DNA of 64,000 nt, from NCBI RefSeq assembly GCF_038811545.1, contig NZ_CP133319.1, positions 3,732,001-3,796,000 of the forward strand, read 5' to 3'. Positions 61,276-64,000 of the stretch are shown here, in pieces. The translations under genes and the position numbers were made by a program. The notes beneath the pieces are model-generated. The model made no database searches. It was not told the DNA's origin and was given only the letters and a program-made list of their open reading frames with translations. Within the stretch, counting starts at the first letter, position 1; each line of letters opens with the position of its first letter. The stretch is from Rhodoligotrophos sp. CJ14. Lineage in GTDB: Bacteria; Pseudomonadota; Alphaproteobacteria; Rhizobiales; Im1.

Positions 61276-61404
61276 AAGCTCAAACGCTGCATCCGCTGCA
61301 TTGACTTGTTCGACCATATGCTCCCTGGCCGGCAGCAGGTGCCATGGCTATTCTGGACGTCGCTCGTCTGATGGACAACGCGATGGGTGAGATGGTGGTG
61401 ATCG

Positions 61405-62715
61405 ATGCAGGATGAGCACACAGCCGGGGACATACGGCCGCTAAGCCTTGAAAGGGCGCGGGTAGGGGTGATCGGTCTTGGCTATGTGGGCCTGCCTCTT
61501 GCGGTCGCCTTCGCGGCTCGTTACCCCACAATCGGCTACGATATCAGCACGCAGAGGGTGGACGAACTCACCGCCGGCCGCGACCGCACCCGCGAGGTTG
61601 AGGCCGCTGAACTGGCGAAGGCGACGGATCTGCGGTTCACGAGCCACGTGCCAGACCTGAACGGCTGCAACACCTATATCGTAACGGTGCCGACCCCGAT
61701 CGACCGTCACAAGCGGCCGGATCTCACCCATCTCATCGAGGCGAGCAAGACCGTCGGCGCCGTCATCAAGGCGGGCGATGTGGTCATCTATGAATCGACT
61801 GTCTATCCCGGCGCCACCGAGGAGGACTGCATTCCCGTCATAGAGCGGGAATCGGGCTTGCGGCTCAATCGCGATTTTTTTGCAGGTTACAGTCCCGAGC
61901 GCATCAATCCCGGCGACAGGCAGCACCGCCTCGGCGATATCCGCAAAGTAACCTCGGGCTCGACGCCGGAAGCGGCTGATTTCATCGATCGCCTTTACGG
62001 CTCCGTCATCCCGGCGGGAACCTTTCGTGCAGCCTCGATCCGGGTTGCCGAAGCGGCCAAGGTGATCGAGAACACCCAGCGCGATCTAAACATCGCGCTC
62101 GTCAACGAGCTTGCGATCATCTTTAACCGGCTCGGCATCGATACGGCCGACGTGCTCGCGGCGGCGGGCACCAAGTGGAACTTTTTGCCCTTCAAACCCG
62201 GCTTGGTGGGAGGTCATTGCATCGGGGTTGATCCCTACTACCTCACCCATAAGGCGCAGGCTGTCGGCTACCATCCGGAGGTGATCCTTGCCGGCCGCCG
62301 CATCAACGATGGCATGGGGCGCTATGTCGTCTCTGAGCTGATTAAGGCCATGATCCGCCGCGAGATCCAGGTGAGCAAGGCGCGCGTGCTGGTGTTGGGG
62401 CTAGCCTTCAAGGAGAACTGCCCCGATTTCCGCAACAGCCGGGTGGTCGATATCCTTGAGGAGCTCGGTGACTATGGCACCACCGTCGATGTGCACGACC
62501 CCTGCGTCGACCCGGAAGATGTGGAGCGTGTCCTTGGCATCGAGCTTACCCCGGAACCCCGCGCCGGCACCTATGATGCGGTTGTGATCGCCGTCGCCCA
62601 TGACCAATTTCGCAAGCTCGGCTTCTCCCGCATCGCCCAGCTGGGACGCGAAAACAGCGTGATCTACGACATCAAGAGCCTGTTTCCCGGTGAGCCGTCA
62701 TGCTTGCGCCTCTGA
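61405..62715 (+). CDS. Nucleotide-sugar dehydrogenase (TviB/WbpO-like)
   Basis: A 436-residue UDP-sugar dehydrogenase of the VipA/TviB/WbpO branch. It has [67 protein letters not shown], and the catalytic Cys in [18 protein letters not shown]. This branch oxidises UDP-GlcNAc or UDP-GalNAc to the uronic acid; it differs clearly from the ugd product at 58660, so the two likely make different uronates. Its 3' end overlaps the convergent flippase gene by 44 bases. Confidence 0.88.
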   Translation: MQDEHTAGDIRPLSLERARVGVIGLGYVGLPLAVAFAARYPTIGYDISTQRVDELTAGRDRTREVEAAELAKATDLRFTSHVPDLNGCNTYIVTVPTPIDRHKRPDLTHLIEASKTVGAVIKAGDVVIYESTVYPGATEEDCIPVIERESGLRLNRDFFAGYSPERINPGDRQHRLGDIRKVTSGSTPEAADFIDRLYGSVIPAGTFRAASIRVAEAAKVIENTQRDLNIALVNELAIIFNRLGIDTADVLAAAGTKWNFLPFKPGLVGGHCIGVDPYYLTHKAQAVGYHPEVILAGRRINDGMGRYVVSELIKAMIRREIQVSKARVLVLGLAFKENCPDFRNSRVVDILEELGDYGTTVDVHDPCVDPEDVERVLGIELTPEPRAGTYDAVVIAVAHDQFRKLGFSRIAQLGRENSVIYDIKSLFPGEPSCLRL

Positions 62716-64000
62716 CCTGGTCCGGCTGATCGCCCTCCCGCGGCCGCGGCAACAGTGAGCGCACCGACAATGCTGTGCCGATCGCTCCCTGCGCGATGCA
62801 GATGGCGCTGGTGGTCGCCGCCCCGATCATGCCGAAGCTTGGAATGAGCAGCGCCGAGAACACCACGCAGCTTGCGAACTGCAGCAGGTTCAAAAGCCTA
62901 AGCCTTGCCCCGTGCCCGGTCATGGCCAGCAGGATGTCCTGACAGGGCAGGAGGCAATTGACCAGCTGGCCCACCGCCATGATCACCAGCGCAGTCGCGG
63001 CGGTCTCGAATCCGGGCCCGATCAGCGACAGAAGGCTCGAGGGGAAGAGCATCATGATGGCGACCACCGGCACGCCGAAGCCGCTGATTGCGAGCCAGAC
63101 ATTGCGGTTGAGCTTATGCAATTCCCGCAGCTCGCCGAGGCGGTGATGTTCGGCGAACATCGGTGCGGCGATCGTCCCGATCGAAATGATGACCACCCAG
63201 ATCAACAGAGAGATGCGCATGGCCACGCTGAAGGCGCCCACATCCGCAGCGCTGGCGAACATGCCCAGCACGAGCACGGGAATGGATGAGAGCGCGATTT
63301 GGTTGATCTCGACGACGGCAAGCGGCAGCGCCGTTTTCCAAAGTGGCGGCAGCGCAATGCCAGCACCTATGGCGCGTCGCACACTGAACACGCGCCAGCG
63401 GCGAAGGACCAGCACCAGGCCAAGAAGGCTCGCCAGCATCATGCTGCCCGCGAGCGCATAGAGCAGTCCGTCCAGCTGGTGAACGCCCAAGGCGAGCGCT
63501 GAAAGGGTCAGCACCGGCCAGAGCGCATTCTGAACCAGCTGCGAGGCGATGCCACGCTTGAGGCCGGCAAGCGCGTGCCCGAACATGATGCACAGATTCT
63601 GCGGCACGATCACGATCGCCGATAATGCGAGCGCCCGGACCAGATCTGGCTCGCTGAACAGATGAACCGAAATGGGCTCAGCCGCCGCGTAGGTGATCGC
63701 CGCGGCAATCAGGCCGCCCGCGCTCGCCCATATCATCGAAAAGATCATGGCGCGCAGGGCGGCGCGGCCGTCCCCCACCGCAAGTTCCGCTGCGATGTGG
63801 CGCGTTGAGGCCTTCTCGAACCCGGTGCGAGCGACTGTCGCGATCAGCGAGACCCACGTGATACAGAGGAAGAACAACCCCGCATCATGCGCGCCCAGCA
63901 CCCGCGCCGCGAGCATGTAAAGCCCGAGCTTTCCCACCAGCTCGACACCGCGGGTGATGAGGCCGGCCAGATAGACGCCATAGGAGACGAGGAGCGGGCG
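62672..64000 (-). CDS. Oligosaccharide flippase (Wzx-like), 5' end outside the window
   Basis: At least 442 codons of a polytopic membrane protein with about 12 helices, open to the right edge, so the start lies beyond the window. Visible family features are the N-terminal [20 protein letters not shown], then [46 protein letters not shown] and later [26 protein letters not shown], typical of the polysaccharide-transport MATE-like families. It would flip lipid-linked repeat units for the Wzy-like polymerase. Confidence 0.85.
   Translation of the reverse strand, partial: RPLLVSYGVYLAGLITRGVELVGKLGLYMLAARVLGAHDAGLFFLCITWVSLIATVARTGFEKASTRHIAAELAVGDGRAALRAMIFSMIWASAGGLIAAAITYAAAEPISVHLFSEPDLVRALALSAIVIVPQNLCIMFGHALAGLKRGIASQLVQNALWPVLTLSALALGVHQLDGLLYALAGSMMLASLLGLVLVLRRWRVFSVRRAIGAGIALPPLWKTALPLAVVEINQIALSSIPVLVLGMFASAADVGAFSVAMRISLLIWVVIISIGTIAAPMFAEHHRLGELRELHKLNRNVWLAISGFGVPVVAIMMLFPSSLLSLIGPGFETAATALVIMAVGQLVNCLLPCQDILLAMTGHGARLRLLNLLQFASCVVFSALLIPSFGMIGAATTSAICIAQGAIGTALSVRSLLPRPREGDQPDQVRGASMTAHRETGS

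Noticed and set aside
1-64000. CRISPR arrays, tRNA or rRNA genes, insertion sequences
   Set aside because: No regularly spaced repeats, cloverleaf-like sequences, rRNA stretches or transposase frames were noticed on either strand.

Overview
The window is GC-rich, densely coded DNA with many 1-base and 4-base start/stop overlaps. It most likely comes from the chromosome of an alphaproteobacterium of the order Hyphomicrobiales (Rhizobiales). Support for this: a GAAC-N7-GAAC LexA operator in front of an imuA-imuB-dnaE2 cassette, a Pha/Mrp antiporter operon whose A subunit is fused to a B domain, homospermidine synthase next to ornithine decarboxylase, and copies of a palindromic repeat (core TTTTCGAGCGAAG) of a kind common in rhizobia. 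The genus cannot be told from the sequence. No rRNA, tRNA, CRISPR array, transposase or phage gene was found.

Region 1 (1-16.9 kb) is a catabolic block. A leftward operon (hydantoinase/acetone-carboxylase-like HyuA and HyuB, then the start of an AtuA/DUF1446 protein cut by the window edge) diverges from a long rightward operon. The rightward operon encodes an acyl-CoA dehydrogenase, a crotonase, a family III CoA-transferase, a thiolase-fold protein with a DUF35 partner, a five-gene branched-chain-type ABC importer, a GntR/FCD regulator, an SDR and an acyl-CoA synthetase. The set can import a carboxylate, activate it and run a beta-oxidation-like cycle. The thiolase-like protein appears to lack the nucleophilic Cys and the crotonase appears to lack one catalytic Glu, so the last step may be a retro-aldol cleavage. 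Two near-identical repeats resembling FadR-type half-sites lie beside the leftward promoter.

Region 2 (17.0-26.8 kb) is a DNA-repair island: a Mre11/Rad50-like (SbcD/SbcC-like) pair, then imuA, imuB and dnaE2 under a clear LexA-type promoter. imuA carries a palindromic repeat of about 100 bp that is read through in frame.

Region 3 (27.0-33.0 kb) is a six-gene Mrp/Pha cation/proton antiporter operon. Region 4 (33.1-43.0 kb) holds separate small units: an HpcH/HpaI aldolase, a sulfite-oxidase-like molybdoenzyme, a MocR regulator divergent from a small membrane protein, a GreA/GreB-like factor, a cysteine hydrolase, homospermidine synthase and ornithine decarboxylase with a hairpin-rich leader, and an FAD monooxygenase. 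Region 5 (43.1-49.3 kb) has a tripartite tricarboxylate (TctCBA) importer, an MFS transporter and ExbB-ExbD.

Region 6 (49.5-64.0 kb) is an exopolysaccharide locus of the Wzx/Wzy type: export lipoprotein, a small secreted protein, an outer-membrane barrel, a Wzc-like tyrosine autokinase, a TPR-like protein, a WcaJ-type initiating transferase, a Wzy-like polymerase, UDP-glucose dehydrogenase, a UDP-glucuronate 4-epimerase-like enzyme, a second nucleotide-sugar dehydrogenase and a Wzx-like flippase cut by the right edge. The three sugar-nucleotide enzymes predict an acidic, uronate-containing polymer.
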